Shown here: one piece after another, positions 62,021 to 64,000 of the stretch
Layout of the letters: every line of letters starts with the position of its first letter
Position numbering within the stretch: position 1 is the first letter of the stretch
NCBI GenBank assembly: GCA_009777615.1
Contig: WRLM01000001.1
Coordinates: 540,984-604,983 of the forward strand
Length of the DNA stretch: 64,000 nt
Reading direction: 5' to 3'
Source of the DNA: Candidatus Methanoplasma cognatum
GTDB taxonomy: Archaea > Thermoplasmatota > Thermoplasmata > Methanomassiliicoccales > Methanomethylophilaceae
The notes under the pieces: generated by a model
Databases searched by the model: none
What the model was told of the DNA's origin: nothing
Seen by the model: only the letters and a program-made list of their open reading frames with translations
Translations under genes and position numbers: made by a program

Positions 62021-63049
62021 GTGACGGACGCCTCTCTCGAGAATTATAAATTCCAAAGGATAGTCGTTGCAGTCGGGGCTTTGCTCCTTATAATCAAATT
62101 CACGGCATATTTCATAACGAACTCCGTTGCGATATTCACGGATGCGGTCGAGAGCATCGTGAACGTTGTCGCCGGAGTTATCGGGTTATACGCTCTGTTC
62201 CTATCGGCAAAGCCGGCGGATAAATCGCACCCTTTCGGGCACGGCCGGGTCGAACTCATCTCGGCGTCGGTCGAGGGTGCCATGATATCGACCGCCGGCG
62301 TGCTGATCATATTCGAGGCGGTGAACAACATACTGCATCCGAAAGAGATATCGGCGCTGGACATCGGCCTTCTGCTGATCATATTCGCCGCCGCGGTCAA
62401 CTTTACAGTAGGTTCGGTAGCGGTCAGAAAAGGCAGGAAAAATCGTTCGCTGGCTCTGGAGGCCAGCGGAAAACATCTCATCACGGACACGGTCTCATCC
62501 GTCGGCATAATAATAGGCCTTACCGTGGTGTTTGTGGGAGCTAACCTGGGATACGACATCTACATACTTGATCCGATAATGGCACTGTTCTTCGGAGCGC
62601 TCATCATAGTGACGGGGGCGGGCGTGATAAAGAAGGCCATGGACGGGATCATGGACAAGGCCGATGCGGACATCCTGAAAAAGACGGTCGAATGCCTGAA
62701 CGATCACAGGTCCGAGACGTGGATCGACATACATAACCTCAGGGCGATAAAGTACGGGAGCAGACTCCATATAGAGATGCATGTGACGATGCCGTTCGAT
62801 ATGACGATATCCGAGATGGAGAAAGAGAACCGCCGTCTGCACGAATCCGTCGCATCGACTTTCGGAGGGTCGGTGGACCTCATCATGATGCCGGAACCCT
62901 GCAAAGAATTCTCCTGCATCCACTGCAAGAGGGATTGCGGCGCCAGGCGCGCAGAGTTCCTGGAAAGGATAAACTGGAGCGTCAACCTGCTGGCACAGGA
63001 GCGCCAGCACGCATATGGGAACCATGTCATCATCAAAGACATCAAGTGA
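62021..63049 (+). CDS. Cation diffusion facilitator family transporter
   Basis: 342 residues. Six membrane helices with the CDF metal sites: ITNSVAIFTDAVESIVNVVA (Asp in helix II), SHPFGHGRVELIS, and KHLITDTVSSVGIIIG (HxxTD in helix V), then a cytoplasmic CTD (YGSRLHIEMHVTMP). It carries an added cysteine-rich tail, CKEFSCIHCKRDC, unusual in the family and possibly a metal sensor. Probably exports Zn, Fe or Mn. GTG 62021 lies 26 nt after GTAAATACC, so the mRNA should be leaderless. Confidence 0.9.
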   Translation: MTDASLENYKFQRIVVAVGALLLIIKFTAYFITNSVAIFTDAVESIVNVVAGVIGLYALFLSAKPADKSHPFGHGRVELISASVEGAMISTAGVLIIFEAVNNILHPKEISALDIGLLLIIFAAAVNFTVGSVAVRKGRKNRSLALEASGKHLITDTVSSVGIIIGLTVVFVGANLGYDIYILDPIMALFFGALIIVTGAGVIKKAMDGIMDKADADILKKTVECLNDHRSETWIDIHNLRAIKYGSRLHIEMHVTMPFDMTISEMEKENRRLHESVASTFGGSVDLIMMPEPCKEFSCIHCKRDCGARRAEFLERINWSVNLLAQERQHAYGNHVIIKDIK

Positions 63050-63082
63050 GGGTTTAACTATATTCGACGAAATCACCTTCTC

Positions 63083-63676
63083 ATGATCTTCAGCAAACAA
63101 AAGGACATCCCGGAGGAGATCTCGAAAGTAAAGCTCAGCGAATGGTATTCCGAACTGAGCGATCAGAACAAAGTAAAGGTGGGGAGGTATCTCAAAGGGT
63201 CCGACACATCCTCCCCTTTGAAATTCTGTCTGTCGGTCATGAATGCGGCGGTCTTTGAGGAGAACTATTCAGTAGCGGTGCTCGTCGGAGAGAACATACT
63301 GGGGAGCGGCATAACGGGGATGGATAAGTTCGATCTGTTGGAGGAGATGATACCGGCATATTTCGGCGTCAAAAGGTACGACGACTGTCTGAGATGCTGT
63401 GAAGAAGGCGTCGCGATGATACCCGGCATAATGGATAAAATGAAGAGCAGGAACGGCGGCAGCCTTCCGGAGAGGATACAATGCCGCAGTTATACGATAA
63501 ACGTCCTTGTCGGAGCGTACGGGGACTACGACGCCGGCGACGAGGCCTTGGACAGATTCTTCGAGATGGGCCTGATCTCGGAAGAGGATGTCGCATACAG
63601 AAAACAAAGTCACAAGATACACAGACTTCAGAGGACGTTCGACGGCATATTCTCGTTGAAGCTCAAGGATCAATGA
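63083..63676 (+). CDS. Helical-repeat (TPR-like) protein of unknown function
   Basis: 197 residues, predicted all-helical. EENYSVAVLVGENILGSG and YFGVKRYDDCLRCCEEGVAM look like TPR helices; the N-terminus IFSKQKDIPEEISKVKLSEW is charged. No catalytic motif or membrane segment. The ATG follows the CDF gene by 33 nt and may be in the same transcript. The 3' end overlaps the convergent gene at 63663 by 14 nt. Confidence 0.7.
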   Translation: MIFSKQKDIPEEISKVKLSEWYSELSDQNKVKVGRYLKGSDTSSPLKFCLSVMNAAVFEENYSVAVLVGENILGSGITGMDKFDLLEEMIPAYFGVKRYDDCLRCCEEGVAMIPGIMDKMKSRNGGSLPERIQCRSYTINVLVGAYGDYDAGDEALDRFFEMGLISEEDVAYRKQSHKIHRLQRTFDGIFSLKLKDQ

Positions 63677-64000
63677 CGTCCTTCCACACAACCATCGGCA
63701 GGATGTCGATGGCGGGCTCTTCGTAAGGATGCACCTTTCTGATAGCAAGCACCACTTTTCTCAGGTCCTCGGCCTTGATCGCAAAGTCGATGCGCAGTTC
63801 TTCCTCGACGCTTATCTCTCCCGTCCTCCCTATGAAGGGGTCTGAACCTTCCAAAGACCTCCATGTCCCTTCGGTCTTGGTCACGGAGAAGGCCCTGTCA
63901 TAACCGGGGTACATCTGCTGCATGGAGTCGTTGACCGCATCCATCAGCTCATCCTTGTATCCGGCGGGTATCGCCACGGATATCTTGTAAGCGGTCGGCT
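63663..64000 (-). CDS. Nif3-associated YqfO/CutA-like domain protein (partial, 5' end outside window)
   Basis: About 112 codons visible; the frame stays open to the right edge (PTAYKISVAIPAGYKDELMD), so the start lies just beyond 64000. TEGTWRSLEGSDPFIGRTGE and KVHPYEEPAIDILPMV match the small ferredoxin-like domain inserted in Nif3/YqfO proteins and also found alone. These are trimeric CutA/PII-like proteins of unclear role. An internal GTG at 63977 is less likely because the preceding codons are conserved-looking. Overlaps the convergent gene by 14 nt. Confidence 0.75.
   Translation of the reverse strand, partial: PTAYKISVAIPAGYKDELMDAVNDSMQQMYPGYDRAFSVTKTEGTWRSLEGSDPFIGRTGEISVEEELRIDFAIKAEDLRKVVLAIRKVHPYEEPAIDILPMVVWKDVIDP

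Overview
The window looks like the chromosome of an archaeon of the Thermoplasmata, most likely a host-associated methanogen of the order Methanomassiliicoccales (this placement is an inference). The reasons are: a threonyl-tRNA synthetase with the archaeal D-aminoacyl-deacylase-like editing domain, a ThiD-ThiN fusion, a COG2403-type GTPase (cyclic 2,3-diphosphoglycerate synthetase family), archaeal FKBPs, a COG2112 kinase, TATA boxes placed about 24-27 nt before many start codons (leaderless mRNAs), giant adhesin-like proteins of the kind found in gut methanogens, and a stop-codon pattern (about 36 TGA, about 10 TAA, no TAG) expected where UAG is reserved for pyrrolysine.

Layout. 1-9.7 kb: housekeeping and vitamin/amino-acid genes: thiS (partial) and thiE, an acetate-type transporter, thrS, a membrane FKBP, thiDN, a DUF4143 ATPase behind four 23-bp tandem repeats, a small unknown gene, and metY. 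9.7-10.3 kb: a non-coding stretch with a strong promoter and a foldable leader RNA. 10.3-29.9 kb: two tandem paralogous cell-surface genes. The first encodes about 5,360 residues with a beta-propeller, three glycine-rich beta-helix modules and 27 copies of a 90-residue repeat; the second encodes 1,102 residues and keeps one copy. 30.1-34.4 kb: the argC-argJ-argB-argD operon. 34.4-37.8 kb: an ACT-domain protein, a small operon (RNase III-like protein, 24-codon ORF, Imm5-like protein), an unknown gene abutting tRNA-Thr, a SlyD-type FKBP and tRNA-Arg.

37.8-41.3 kb looks like a decayed integrative element in tRNA-Arg(CCU). It has an integrase remnant next to the intact tRNA, a truncated gene, a two-TM membrane protein interrupted by an in-frame TAG, a second DUF4143 ATPase with the same 23-bp repeat architecture, and a copy of the tRNA 3' end at the far border. 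41.4-50 kb is accessory: an asparagine-synthase-like protein fused to a RelB/DinJ antitoxin-like tail, a DUF234-type ATPase with palindromic operators, two membrane-anchored esterases, the COG2403 GTPase and a 16-repeat SEL1 protein. 50-64 kb: a COG2112 kinase, ThpR, MATE exporter, nicotinamidase-like hydrolase, GNAT, DUF5685, a DUF1016/PDDEXK nuclease with a partial duplicate, a candidate RiPP pair (Cys-rich 98-aa peptide plus radical SAM/SPASM enzyme), metA, a cobalamin adenosyltransferase, an MFS exporter, a CDF transporter and two conserved unknowns.

How genes fit together: MetA (Glu111, predicted acetyl-CoA type) and MetY form an O-acetylhomoserine route to homocysteine; ThiS, ThiE and ThiDN serve thiamine synthesis; ArgCJBD makes ornithine. 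The observations most worth testing are the two DUF4143 loci with identical repeat geometry, the Cys-rich peptide/radical SAM pair, the internal amber codon, and the synthase-antitoxin fusion.
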